Shown here: one piece after another, positions 8,340-17,057 of the stretch
How positions within the stretch are numbered: position 1 is the stretch's first letter
Layout of the letters: each line of letters opens with the position of its first letter
Assembly: GCF_011058255.1 (NCBI RefSeq)
Contig: NZ_JAALFH010000060.1
Span: forward strand, 62,001 to 126,000
Source of the DNA: Thioalkalivibrio sp. XN8
GTDB lineage: Bacteria; Pseudomonadota; Gammaproteobacteria; Steroidobacterales; XN24
Direction: 5' to 3'
Length of the DNA stretch: 64,000 bases
Notes under the pieces: model-generated
What the model saw: only the letters and a program-made list of their open reading frames with translations
Told to the model about the DNA's origin: nothing
Databases searched by the model: none
Made by a program: the position numbers and the translations under genes

Positions 8340-9969
8340 CCCGCGCAAGCGCGGCGTCCAGCTCCGGCGTCAGCTGCACCTGCGCGTCCTCGAGCATCGC
8401 CGGAACGCCGCGCTCGGTGCCGAAGGCGCGGCTGTGGTCGATCAGCCAGACCTGGTGGCGCTCGTCGTACAGCACGTTGCCCAGGTTCCGGTCGACATTG
8501 AAAATCAGCAGGTCGAACACGTTCATCAGGTTGAACTGGGCCGCGATGCTGCAGCCGGTCTGCAGCGCCATGCCCCGCTCGCGCCGCTTGCCCTCGTGGA
8601 AGCTGTCCGGCAGCCAGTACTGCAGGGTGCCGGCTTGCCCGTCGAGTTCGCGCGTGACTGCCACCGGGACCATCTCGAGACCCAGCATCCGGTCCAGCCG
8701 GTAAGCGACCAGGTCGTAGATGTGGCGGTCCGCCCGGTCGGCCGCGCGCGACCAACGCCGCGTGCTCTCCAGGCCCGGATCGGTGTCGACCGTCTTGAAC
8801 ACGCCCTGCATCACTTTCCCGTCCCGCTCCAGCGTCAGGCGCAGCGGGCGCGTGACGCCCTCGCCCAGCTCCTCGACCCGGGTGACCGGCGCCGTCCGCA
8901 GGAAGTCCTCGATCTCGGCGTCGCTCATGCCGTAGGGCCGGTCCCACAGCCGGGCCGGCTCGGCCTCCACCACGCGGGACCCCTCGCCCGGGTAGTGGGC
9001 CAGCACGGTGCCGTCGCTGATGTCCAGGGCGACGGCCCGGCCCTGGTAGGCGGCGCGGTTCATGCCGGCGTCGACGCGATAGACCATCCCGCCGAGGCGC
9101 GAGGTCGCCCGGCGGCTCTCCGTCGGCGTGTGGCCGATGACCACGCGAGCCGCGCCGAGTTCCTCGAGGATCCCGCGCAGCACGGGCGCCTCGGCCCAGG
9201 CGTGGCAACGCGCGTTGCCACGGTACCAGGCGACGCCGTCCGGATGGAACGGCAGTCCTTCGAGCGCCTCCGCCGGCAAGCGGTCCCGCAGCTCGTGGAA
9301 GGTGGTCTCGTCTGCGACCACGCCGGCGGCAAGCAGCGCGTGCCAGCCCTCCGTCACCGTGCGCAGGTCCTCTTTCGCGCCGGTGTTGATCGCGGCGAGC
9401 GACAGCCCCTCGACGCGCGACGACAGCCCGCCGTGCACGAACAGCGTGTCGTTGATCACGATGGCAAAGGGCAGCGACAGCAGCCAGCGCCCGTAGGCGC
9501 CGTCAGGCCGGAAAGCCGCGCGGCGCTCGAAGAAGCCCGCCGGGAAGCCGGTGCGTGTCGCGGCGCCGAACTGGGCGTAGTCTCCTTGGCTGACATAGCG
9601 CAGGTCGTTCACCAGGCTCATCACCTCGTGGTTGCCGAGCAGCACGTGCACTGCTCCGCCCGCCGCCGCGGCCTCCTGCTGCAGGCGCATCAGCAGGTCC
9701 ATGACCTGGCGGCCGTAATCGCCCCGGCCGAGCAGGTCGCCCATGGAGACGAGGTGCGTGGCGCCGCCGGCCCATCGGCCCTCGGCATCGACCAGGCCGA
9801 CGTCTGCCAGCAGTGCCTGCAACTCCTCGTACGCACCGTGCACGTCGCCGACGGCCACCACGCGCTCGACGCCCTCGATGCGCCAGGATTCAGTCGCGAC
9901 CGCCGGCAGCGCGGCGAGCAACCAGCAGGCGAGAACCGGCCAGGCCGTCTTCAGCAGTGACGGGCGCAT
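8242..9969 (-). CDS. Exported calcineurin-like phosphatase fused to a PI3K/Fam20C-like kinase core
   Basis: A 575-residue protein. A signal peptide (LACWLLAALPAVATES) should send it to the periplasm or beyond. Residues 37-320 or so form a metallophosphoesterase: GDVHG (41-45), GDLLGRG (77-83, with Gly where PPP enzymes usually have Asp), GNHE (112-115), FVHGG (177-181) and GHTPT (279-283). From about residue 380 a second module has a VFKTVDTD strand, whose Lys could hold ATP. It then has DLLIFNVDRNLGNVLYDE and QVWLIDHSRAFG. The Asp493-Arg-x3-Asn498 and Ile-Asp511 pattern matches the catalytic and metal-binding loops of PI3/4-kinase-like and Fam20C-like kinases. It is last in the rsmD-coaD-ggt run. 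The substrates are unknown. The phosphatase half is sure; the kinase call is inference from motifs. Confidence 0.75.
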   Translation of the reverse strand: MRPSLLKTAWPVLACWLLAALPAVATESWRIEGVERVVAVGDVHGAYEELQALLADVGLVDAEGRWAGGATHLVSMGDLLGRGDYGRQVMDLLMRLQQEAAAAGGAVHVLLGNHEVMSLVNDLRYVSQGDYAQFGAATRTGFPAGFFERRAAFRPDGAYGRWLLSLPFAIVINDTLFVHGGLSSRVEGLSLAAINTGAKEDLRTVTEGWHALLAAGVVADETTFHELRDRLPAEALEGLPFHPDGVAWYRGNARCHAWAEAPVLRGILEELGAARVVIGHTPTESRRATSRLGGMVYRVDAGMNRAAYQGRAVALDISDGTVLAHYPGEGSRVVEAEPARLWDRPYGMSDAEIEDFLRTAPVTRVEELGEGVTRPLRLTLERDGKVMQGVFKTVDTDPGLESTRRWSRAADRADRHIYDLVAYRLDRMLGLEMVPVAVTRELDGQAGTLQYWLPDSFHEGKRRERGMALQTGCSIAAQFNLMNVFDLLIFNVDRNLGNVLYDERHQVWLIDHSRAFGTERGVPAMLEDAQVQLTPELDAALARVTAEQLEPLRPYLHRRQLDALVSRAQALRGLR

Positions 9970-9979
9970 GCGCTTTCCC

Positions 9980-10513
9980 TCAGTCGAGCTCGGGATGGCC
10001 CCACGGCGCGGGCGGCGCGGGGACCGGGGCCGACAGGTCGAATTCCACGCGGAACAGGCGTCCCGAGGGACGCGACAGCTCGTAGACGAAGCGCCCGACC
10101 GGCGTGATCTCCAGCGCCCAGGTGTTCTGCACCGAGGCGGTCAGCCCTTCGCGCTCGAACAGCCGCACCGAGTACTCGTCCGCCGGGAACTCCTGGCGCC
10201 ACGGCATGCCGGGGTCCACAGTGTCGCCGCCGTACTGCGTGACCGCGTCCTCGCTGCCGTCCTCGTGGCGATGATCGTGCTTCAGCCGGAGGCCCTGGGC
10301 GGTGCGGGTCAGCACCCAGGTGCGGCTGCGGTCGTCGCCCACGTGGAAGGGGATCTTCAGCTCGGTGGCCGAGCATTCGCGGACGTGCATGACCAGCGCC
10401 TGGTCGGCGAAAGGGTCGTCCGGCTGGGCCGGGTCGTTGGCGACGATGCGGCCGGCGAAAGCCTGCCCGCAGTAGCGGGCGATGCGGGCCATGAAGGCGT
10501 CGGGCGGATTCAT
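9980..10513 (-). CDS. Conserved uncharacterised protein
   Basis: A 177-residue soluble protein with no signal peptide that I can see. I recognise it as a conserved gammaproteobacterial family without a named function. Its core reads LVMHVRECSATELKIPFHVG, then RSRTWVLTRTAQGLRLKHDH, DAVTQYGGDT and AGRFVYELSRP-like strands, suggesting a beta-rich, lipocalin-like fold. Its ATG lies 17 bases after ggt and its end lies 10 bases before the phosphatase-kinase start. It is therefore probably co-transcribed with both. Confidence 0.75.
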   Translation of the reverse strand: MNPPDAFMARIARYCGQAFAGRIVANDPAQPDDPFADQALVMHVRECSATELKIPFHVGDDRSRTWVLTRTAQGLRLKHDHRHEDGSEDAVTQYGGDTVDPGMPWRQEFPADEYSVRLFEREGLTASVQNTWALEITPVGRFVYELSRPSGRLFRVEFDLSAPVPAPPAPWGHPELD

Positions 10514-10530
10514 TGCTGCTCCCGTGGTGC

Positions 10531-12222
10531 TCAGTAGGTCCAGATCTCGACTTCCGCCCGCGGGTCCGTGGCCGCTTCCACGCGCCGGTCGGCGAAGTCC
10601 CAGGTGACGACGTTCATGTTGCCGTACCGTCGCCGGCTCTGCTGCAGCACGTGGCCGCGCCGGTCGAGCTCGGCGAGCTCCTCGGGCGTGATCGCGCCTT
10701 CCTCGTACAGCACCCGGTCCGGCCGGTACTGGTGGTGATAGCGCGGCAGGGCCGTCATGGCCGCCGCATCGGCCCCGTCCAGCCAGGCCAGGGTCGAGAG
10801 CAGCACCATGCTGATGATACGGCTGCCGCCCGGCGTGCCGAGGATCGCGACCCCGCGCGGCGACTCGAGAAAGGCCGGCGTCATGCTCGAGAGCATGCGC
10901 TTGCCCGGCGCAATGTCGTTGGCGTCGGCGCCGACCAGCTGGTAGAGGTTCGGCGCGCCCGGCTTGACCGCGAAGTCGTCCATCTCGTTGTTCAGCAACA
11001 GGTCGAGGCCAGGCACGGCGAAGCTGCTGCCGAACCAGCCGTTGATGGTCTGGGTGACGGCTACCCGGTTGCCCTCGGCATCGATGATGGAGAAATGCGA
11101 GGTGTGCTCGCCGCCGTCTTCGCTGATGAGCGGGGCGAAGCTCGCGCTCGGCGTGGCGCGGTCGAGGCGCAGGTTCGCGCGCAGGCCGGCCGCGTAGGCC
11201 GGGTGCAGCAATGTTTCCAGCGGCATGTCGACGAAAGCGGGATCGCCGAGCCAGGCGCGGTCGCGGAAAGCGCGGCGCAGGGCCTCCGCCACCAGGTGCT
11301 TGCGATCGACCGCCGCCAGCTCGACATCCGACCAGGGCTCCAGCAGGTTGAGGGCCTGGATCATCGCCACCCCGCCCGCCGAGGGCGGCGGCGGCACCAC
11401 CAGCCGCAAGCCGCCCGGGTATTCGGCCACCAGGGGCTCGCGCTCGATGACGCGGTACGCGGCCAGGTCCTGCAGCGACCAGATGCCCCCGTGCGCCCGC
11501 ACGGCGGCGACCAGCTGCTCGGCGATCTCGCCCTGGTAGAAACCGGCGCCGCCCTCGGCGGCCAGCCGCTCCATCACCCGGGCAAGGCCGGGCAGGCGGA
11601 CCAGCGTGCCCGGTTCCGGCACCACGCCGTCCGGCAGGTAGGACTCGGCACCGGGCCACCGGCGCAGCTGCTCGGCCTTGAAAGTCAGGCCCAGGTGCAT
11701 GCGCCCGTACAGGGGGAACCCCTCCCGCGCCAGGCGGATGGCCGGCTCGAGGTTCCGCGCCAGCGGCAGCCGCCCGTACTGTTCGCTGACGTGCGCCAGG
11801 GCCGCCGGCGCCCCGGGAATGCCGGCGGCCAGCGGGCCGTTGAGGGAGAGGCCGGGCACCGGCTCGTGCTGCTCGTCGAGGTACATGTCCGCGGTCGCTT
11901 CGCCCGGCGCGGTCTCGCGGGCGTCGACCACCACCTGGCGGCCGTCCTCCGCCACATGCAACAGCCAGAAGCCGCCGCCGCCCAGGCCCGAAGAGAATGG
12001 CTCGACCACGCCGAGCGCGGCGCTCACCGCCACCGCCGCGTCGAAGGCGTTGCCGCCGGCCTTGAGCACCTCCATGCCGGCGCGGGTCGCCAGCGGATGG
12101 GCGCTGGCGATGGCCGCCTGGCCGGGGGTCGCCGGCGCCTGGCCGAAGGCCGCACCGGCCCAGGCCAGTAACAGGAGGGCACAGCCGGCGAGCCCGCCGC
12201 GCGTTCGGAACTGCCCGGCCAT
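10531..12222 (-). CDS. ggt: Gamma-glutamyltranspeptidase
   Basis: A 563-residue precursor with a signal peptide (CALLLLAWAGAAFGQ). It moves the gamma-glutamyl group of glutathione and related peptides to water or amino acids in the periplasm. The precursor cuts itself before the nucleophilic threonine, Thr374 in GGEHTSHFSIID. The small-subunit signatures (LLLNNEMDDF, the LSSMTPAFL oxyanion region and the LGTPGGSRI motif) are all present. Its ATG shares one base with the coaD stop (TGATG), which means tight translational coupling with the CoA gene upstream. Confidence 0.95.
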   Translation of the reverse strand: MAGQFRTRGGLAGCALLLLAWAGAAFGQAPATPGQAAIASAHPLATRAGMEVLKAGGNAFDAAVAVSAALGVVEPFSSGLGGGGFWLLHVAEDGRQVVVDARETAPGEATADMYLDEQHEPVPGLSLNGPLAAGIPGAPAALAHVSEQYGRLPLARNLEPAIRLAREGFPLYGRMHLGLTFKAEQLRRWPGAESYLPDGVVPEPGTLVRLPGLARVMERLAAEGGAGFYQGEIAEQLVAAVRAHGGIWSLQDLAAYRVIEREPLVAEYPGGLRLVVPPPPSAGGVAMIQALNLLEPWSDVELAAVDRKHLVAEALRRAFRDRAWLGDPAFVDMPLETLLHPAYAAGLRANLRLDRATPSASFAPLISEDGGEHTSHFSIIDAEGNRVAVTQTINGWFGSSFAVPGLDLLLNNEMDDFAVKPGAPNLYQLVGADANDIAPGKRMLSSMTPAFLESPRGVAILGTPGGSRIISMVLLSTLAWLDGADAAAMTALPRYHHQYRPDRVLYEEGAITPEELAELDRRGHVLQQSRRRYGNMNVVTWDFADRRVEAATDPRAEVEIWTY

Positions 12223-12716
12223 CACGGGCCGCCCGCCCCGGCACGGCGCCGGCGCAGGGCTTCCTCCACCACCGGGTGCACGAAGCGCGACACGTCCCCG
12301 CCGAGCAGCGCGATTTCCCGCACCATGCTGGAGGAAATGAAGCTGAACTGCTCCGTCGGCGTGAGGAACACGGTCTCCACCTCGCCCGCGATCTGGCGGC
12401 TCATGGTGGCGAGCTGGAATTCGAACTCGAAATCCGACACCGCGCGCAGGCCGCGCACCATGACGTCGAGGCCGTGCTCTTCCGCGAACTTCACGGTCAG
12501 GCCGCTGTAGCCCCGGACCTCGACGTTGGGAATGTCGGCCAACACCTGGCGCGCCAGGTCGACCCGCTCCTCGAGGCTGAACAGCGGCGCCTTGGCCGGA
12601 TTGGCCGCGATCGCCACGACCACGCGCTCGAAGATCGAGGCGGCGCGGCGAATCAGGTCCTGGTGGCCGTTGGTGATGGGATCGAAGGTGCCCGGGTACA
12701 GCGCCGATGTGCTCAT
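12222..12716 (-). CDS. coaD: Phosphopantetheine adenylyltransferase
   Basis: A 164-residue enzyme of CoA synthesis that joins ATP and 4'-phosphopantetheine to give dephospho-CoA. It begins [18 protein letters not shown], where TxxH forms the nucleotidyltransferase motif. It also has [23 protein letters not shown] and the [10 protein letters not shown] end motif, a variant of ISSS/TxxR. It overlaps rsmD by four bases (ATGA) and ggt by one. The rsmD-coaD pairing is widespread. Confidence 0.97.
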   Translation of the reverse strand: MSTSALYPGTFDPITNGHQDLIRRAASIFERVVVAIAANPAKAPLFSLEERVDLARQVLADIPNVEVRGYSGLTVKFAEEHGLDVMVRGLRAVSDFEFEFQLATMSRQIAGEVETVFLTPTEQFSFISSSMVREIALLGGDVSRFVHPVVEEALRRRRAGAGGP

Positions 12717-13330
12717 GTCTGCCCTGTGGTCTGCGGCTCGAGTCGCGCCAGATGGTAACGCACCTGGCCTGCCGCGGCGCTACGCGCCAGCGTCCAGCCC
12801 GGCGGCAGGGCCGGCGGCGCCACGGCCGCCTCGTGCTCGAAGTAGATCGCGCTTCCCGGCCCGACCCAGCCCCCCTCTGCCAGGCGCTGCAGCACGGGCG
12901 CCAGCAGCCCCTGGCGATAGGGCGGGTCCAGGAACACGACGTCGAAACGGCTGGCCGGCCCCTCCAGGTAAGCACCCGCATCCATCGCGACGGTATGGCC
13001 GCGCTCACAGCCGAGCAGCGCGAGGCTCTCGCCGAGCTGGCGCAGCACGGCGGGCGAGCAGTCCACGAACACCACGCCGGCCGCGCCGCGCGACAGCGCT
13101 TCCAGCCCCAGCGCACCGCTGCCGGCGTAAAGATCGAGGCAGCGCGCGCCCTCGATGACCGGCGCCAGCCAGTTGAACAGGGTTTCGCGCACGCGGTCGG
13201 GCGTGGGCCGTACCCCCTCGACCGGCGGGACCGGGAGGCGGCGGCGACGCCACTCCCCGCCGATAATGCGGAAGCTGCCCGGCGGAGGGGTTTTCGCGCG
13301 GCTGCGACCCCGACTGTGTGATCTCGCCAT
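12713..13330 (-). CDS. rsmD: 16S rRNA (guanine-966-N2)-methyltransferase
   Basis: A 205-residue Rossmann methyltransferase that modifies G966 of 16S rRNA in the small subunit. Signatures are [26 protein letters not shown], the SAM-binding [20 protein letters not shown] and the catalytic DPPY (FLDPPYRQG). It opens the coaD-ggt operon. In many gammaproteobacteria rsmD stands directly beside ftsY; here a lipase gene lies between the two divergent units. Confidence 0.95.
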   Translation of the reverse strand: MARSHSRGRSRAKTPPPGSFRIIGGEWRRRRLPVPPVEGVRPTPDRVRETLFNWLAPVIEGARCLDLYAGSGALGLEALSRGAAGVVFVDCSPAVLRQLGESLALLGCERGHTVAMDAGAYLEGPASRFDVVFLDPPYRQGLLAPVLQRLAEGGWVGPGSAIYFEHEAAVAPPALPPGWTLARSAAAGQVRYHLARLEPQTTGQT

Positions 13331-13483
13331 GCAGCAAAGTTAAGGCCTTGAAACGACTACGACAACCGGCGTAGGCTTGCGGAGGCGCACGCGCCATACG
13401 CCCGGGCGTCCGGGCCGCGTCATGCGTGTCTCCAAGCATAAAGACTTAGATAAAGATCACCCCTTTTGGGAGGAGTCAGAACA

Positions 13484-15946
13484 ATGAGAAGCCTCTATCC
13501 GGTGGCGCTTGCCATCGTGGCGCTCGCGCTGTCCGCGTGCATCAAGGATTCGGAGAACCCCCCCGGCACGATCGGGGAGCCGAACACCGGCGTGCCGCAG
13601 GTACCGCAGGCGAACGCGACCTTCCGGGCGCAGTTCGATCCCCTCAGCGGAATCGTGCCGTACCCGAACGACATCCTCGGCTTCGTCGCCGCGCCAGGCA
13701 CCGACGGCACGCTGAACCTGCCCGCGCAGGCCTTGCAGCCGCTGGCGCCGCTGGTCAATCAGCTCGACGGCTTCTCCACCAATGCCCGCATGACCGCAAA
13801 CTTCACGCGCGCCGTCGATCCGGCCAGCCTCACACCGGGCTCGGTGTTCCTGCTCGAGGTGGCGATCGACCCGGCGACCAAGGGCGTGGTCGGCCTGTCC
13901 GACGCGACGCTCTGCAAGTTGGCGGCTGCGCCGCCCGATGCCTGCGCGGCCTTCGGCCTGCCTTTCAACACCGGCATTCCCTTCCTGGTGCAGGGCGTCG
14001 ATTACGAGGTCAGCGTGGCACCGGACATCGATGCCGGCGGCCAGACCGTGCAGCTCAAGCCGCTCAGGCCGCTGAACGCCAACCAGGCGAACAACTTCAC
14101 GCCGGGCACCGAGAACGGCTACTTGATGTTCCTGACCGACGGGGTCACCGACACCGACGGCGCCCCCGCCGCGCCGGACACCGTCTACGCGCAGATCCGG
14201 GCCGGCTACATCGCCGGCGCCATCCAGCTGCCCGACCCCGACGTCGGCCTGCCGCCGGGGTTGACCACCGAGGAACTGCTCGGCATCTTCATTGCGGCGC
14301 ACCTGGCCGTCGGCGAGATCCTCGGCATCCAGCCGGGCGAAGTCGTGGTCAGCGCCAGCTTTACGACGCTGGACACCAAGACCGTGCGCGACACCGTGGC
14401 CGACATGGCCACCGCCGGCCCGAGCCAGGTGGAGCGCGCCGTCACGCCGGTGCCGGTGCCGATCTCGCCCGAGATCACCCTGCCGCCGGGCACGCCGGTG
14501 ACCACGACCCTGCTGCTGGGACTGCAGGGGATCGACGGCAGCGCGATCCCCGGCGAGGGTGACGTCTACGCCGGCGCCGTGGTGGTGCCGTACTACCTCT
14601 CGCCGCCGACGGCGGAGAACCCGACGGCCCCGCTGAACAGCCCCTGGGTCGCGGCGACGGAGAGCCCGCTTGACGGCGCCAGCCTGGTGCTCAACAAGTT
14701 CAACCCGGTGCCGCTGAAGCGGGCCGACCAGCCGGTGCCCGTGCTGATCACGATCCCGAACGACAACACCGACTATGCGGCGGCGCTCGGCGGCACGGCA
14801 GTGCCGCCGGAAGCCGGCTGGCCGGTGGTGATCTTCTACCACGGCATCACCCGCAACCGGCTGGACGCGCTGGCGCTCACGGAACCGCTGAACAACGCGG
14901 GCTACGCGGTGATCGCCATCGACCAGCCGCTGCACGGCATCGCCGCGCCGGAGATCGACCCGGAAACGATTTCGCCCGAGGAGCTGGCCGACATCCTGGC
15001 CAACAACCCGAACGCGCTGCTGCGCGTCCCGGGCGTGCCCGAGCGCACTTTCGATCTCGACCTGCTCGACAACACCACCGGGGCACCTGGCCCCGACGGC
15101 CAGATCGACTCGAGCGGCGCGCACTTCATCAACCTGTCCAACGGGCTGGTGAGCCGCGACAACCTGCGCCAGGCGGCGGCGGACCTGGTGGCGCTGACCC
15201 GCACCATCCCGACCATGGACCTGGACGGCGACGAGCTCCCCGATCTCGACGGCAGCCGCGTGCACTTCATCGGCACGTCGCTGGGCGGCATTTCCGGCAC
15301 CAACTACCTCGCCATGGACGACACGGCGGTCACCGCGACCCTGGGCGTCCCGGGCGGCGTGATCTCCGACCTGCTGCTGGACAGCTTCTCCTTCGGCCCG
15401 CGGATCGAGGCCGGCCTGATCGGCAACGGCCTGGTGCCCAACACCAGCCTGTACAACAACTTCATCCGCGACCTGCAGACGCTGGTCGACGCCGGCGACC
15501 CGATCAGCCACGCGGCTGACGCAGCCGGCGCGGCCGCAATCCACTTCATCCAGGTGGACGGCGACACTGTGGTGCCGAACAGCGCCTCCAACCGCCTCGC
15601 CGCGGAGATGGAGGGGGCCGGACTGACCGACTACACCTTCTCGCCGACCCCGGTCGTGGACCCGGCCGGCCTGAAGGCGCGCGTCTGCTTCACCAACGGC
15701 GCCACCCACGGCTCGCAGCTCGATCCGGGCACGACGGACGAGTCGCAGACGGCCACCGGTGAAATGCAGGGCCAGCAGGTCGTGTTCATCGCCGGCAACC
15801 CGGCTTTCGCGTTGCCGCCCAACGGCCAGACACTCATCTTCGGCGCCAGCGGCAGCCCGCTCGCCCCGACGGTGTACGGCAACTTCGACGACAACTGCGA
15901 CGCGCCCGACCGGGTGCGGACCAACGAGCCAGCGCCGGTCGAATAA
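13484..15946 (+). CDS. VolA/Pla-1-type surface lipase lipoprotein
   Basis: An 820-residue lipoprotein. The signal peptide ends in LALSAC, a lipobox, so it should be lipid-anchored and may reach the outer surface. The N-terminal half resembles the bacterial virulence-factor lipase N-terminal domain (FDPLSGIVPYPNDILGF and the repeated beta-rich segments). The C-terminal alpha/beta hydrolase has the WPVVIFYHGITRNR oxyanion strand, the nucleophile elbow GTSLGG and a late GATHGSQ histidine. Relatives such as Vibrio VolA cleave lysophospholipids to use the fatty acids. The ATG at 13484 has a strong GGGAGGAG site upstream. A rho-independent terminator follows. Confidence 0.85.
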   Translation: MRSLYPVALAIVALALSACIKDSENPPGTIGEPNTGVPQVPQANATFRAQFDPLSGIVPYPNDILGFVAAPGTDGTLNLPAQALQPLAPLVNQLDGFSTNARMTANFTRAVDPASLTPGSVFLLEVAIDPATKGVVGLSDATLCKLAAAPPDACAAFGLPFNTGIPFLVQGVDYEVSVAPDIDAGGQTVQLKPLRPLNANQANNFTPGTENGYLMFLTDGVTDTDGAPAAPDTVYAQIRAGYIAGAIQLPDPDVGLPPGLTTEELLGIFIAAHLAVGEILGIQPGEVVVSASFTTLDTKTVRDTVADMATAGPSQVERAVTPVPVPISPEITLPPGTPVTTTLLLGLQGIDGSAIPGEGDVYAGAVVVPYYLSPPTAENPTAPLNSPWVAATESPLDGASLVLNKFNPVPLKRADQPVPVLITIPNDNTDYAAALGGTAVPPEAGWPVVIFYHGITRNRLDALALTEPLNNAGYAVIAIDQPLHGIAAPEIDPETISPEELADILANNPNALLRVPGVPERTFDLDLLDNTTGAPGPDGQIDSSGAHFINLSNGLVSRDNLRQAAADLVALTRTIPTMDLDGDELPDLDGSRVHFIGTSLGGISGTNYLAMDDTAVTATLGVPGGVISDLLLDSFSFGPRIEAGLIGNGLVPNTSLYNNFIRDLQTLVDAGDPISHAADAAGAAAIHFIQVDGDTVVPNSASNRLAAEMEGAGLTDYTFSPTPVVDPAGLKARVCFTNGATHGSQLDPGTTDESQTATGEMQGQQVVFIAGNPAFALPPNGQTLIFGASGSPLAPTVYGNFDDNCDAPDRVRTNEPAPVE

Positions 15947-15968
15947 CCGGCTGCGGCTCTTTTCACGA

Positions 15969-15998
15969 CGGGCGGCCCTCGGGCCGCCCGTTTTCTTT
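15969..15998 (+). terminator. Rho-independent terminator after the lipase gene
   Basis: CGGGCGGCC and GGCCGCCCG pair around a CTCG tetraloop, and the stem is followed at once by TTTTCTTT. It lies 22 bases after the lipase stop and separates it from ftsY. Confidence 0.88.
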
Positions 15999-16057
15999 CC
16001 GGGCGCCGGAGCAAAGCGGTAGCATAGGGACCTGCCCGCAACCGCCCCTCATCGACC

Positions 16058-17053
16058 ATGGCCACACCCTCCTCCCACCCGCCTGCAGAGCCCGGCCAGG
16101 GCACGGGCGAGAAGCGCAAGGGCTTCTTCCGCCGGCTGCGCGAGCGCCTCAACAAAGGGGACAGCTGGCTGACCTACGATCTCGCCCACCTGCTGCCGGG
16201 CGGCAAGGTCGGGGAGGAGTTCATCGAGGAGATGGAGACGCGCCTGCTGACGGGTGATGTCGGCGTGGAAGCGACCCGGCAGATCGTCGAGGGCCTGGAG
16301 AAGAAGCTCTGGCGCGACGAGCTGGGCGACAGCAAGGCCGTGCTCGACACGATGCGCGCCAGCATGCTGGAAATTCTCGGGCCCTGCGAGCAGCCGCTGG
16401 CGATCCCTGCGGACGTCCGGCCCTTCGTGGTGCTGGTCGTCGGCGTCAACGGCTCGGGCAAGACCACCACCATCGGCAAGATCGCGCATCGCCTGCAAGG
16501 CGAAGGGCTGTCGGTCATGCTGGCCGCCGGCGACACCTTCCGCGCGGCAGCGGTGGAGCAGCTGCAGACCTGGGGTGAGCGCAACAACGTGCCGGTGATC
16601 GCGCAGGGCACCGGCGCCGACCCGGCAGCGGTCGCCTACGACGCTTTCGAGGCCGCGCGGGCCCGGGGGATCGACGTGCTGCTGGCCGACACCGCTGGCC
16701 GCCTGCACACCCAGGAAAACCTGATGGACGAGCTGCGCAAGGTCAAGCGCGTGCTCGGCCGCCTCGATCCCGATGCGCCGCACGAGGTGCTGCTGGTGCT
16801 GGACGGCGGCAGCGGCCAGAACGCGCTGCTGCAGGCGCGCCGCTTCAACGAGGCCATCGGCCTGAGCGGTGTCGCCATCACCAAGCTCGACGGCACGGCG
16901 AAGGGCGGCGTGGTGCTGGCGATCGCGCGCGAGCTGGCGCTCCCCGTCCGCTTCATCGGCATCGGCGAGGGCCTCGAAGACCTGGCGCCCTTCGAGGCCG
17001 GACCCTATATCGAGGCCCTGCTGGGCGCGCCGGGCGAGCGCGCCGCGCGGTGA
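16058..17053 (+). CDS. ftsY: Signal recognition particle receptor FtsY
   Basis: A 331-residue GTPase that docks ribosome-SRP complexes at the inner membrane. After a short N-terminal extension the N domain runs KGFFRRLRERLNKG to about residue 110. The G domain has GVNGSGKTTTIGKIA (P-loop), GDTFRAAAVEQL, DTAGRLH, and ITKLDGTAKGGVVL. The acidic membrane-binding A domain of E. coli FtsY is missing, as in many short forms. The usual DASTGQNA loop reads DGGSGQNA here. It leads the ftsY-ftsE-ftsX-rpoH order also seen in E. coli. Confidence 0.97.
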   Translation: MATPSSHPPAEPGQGTGEKRKGFFRRLRERLNKGDSWLTYDLAHLLPGGKVGEEFIEEMETRLLTGDVGVEATRQIVEGLEKKLWRDELGDSKAVLDTMRASMLEILGPCEQPLAIPADVRPFVVLVVGVNGSGKTTTIGKIAHRLQGEGLSVMLAAGDTFRAAAVEQLQTWGERNNVPVIAQGTGADPAAVAYDAFEAARARGIDVLLADTAGRLHTQENLMDELRKVKRVLGRLDPDAPHEVLLVLDGGSGQNALLQARRFNEAIGLSGVAITKLDGTAKGGVVLAIARELALPVRFIGIGEGLEDLAPFEAGPYIEALLGAPGERAAR

Positions 17054-17057
17054 GCCG

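Noticed and set aside
8299-9960. A 553-codon plus-strand frame opposite the phosphatase-kinase gene
   Set aside because: The minus-strand protein has clear motifs in order; this one is a low-complexity shadow.
13347-13353. CTTGAAA, like a sigma-32 -35 element, before the lipase gene
   Set aside because: No CCCCAT-type -10 element is found 13-15 bases downstream.
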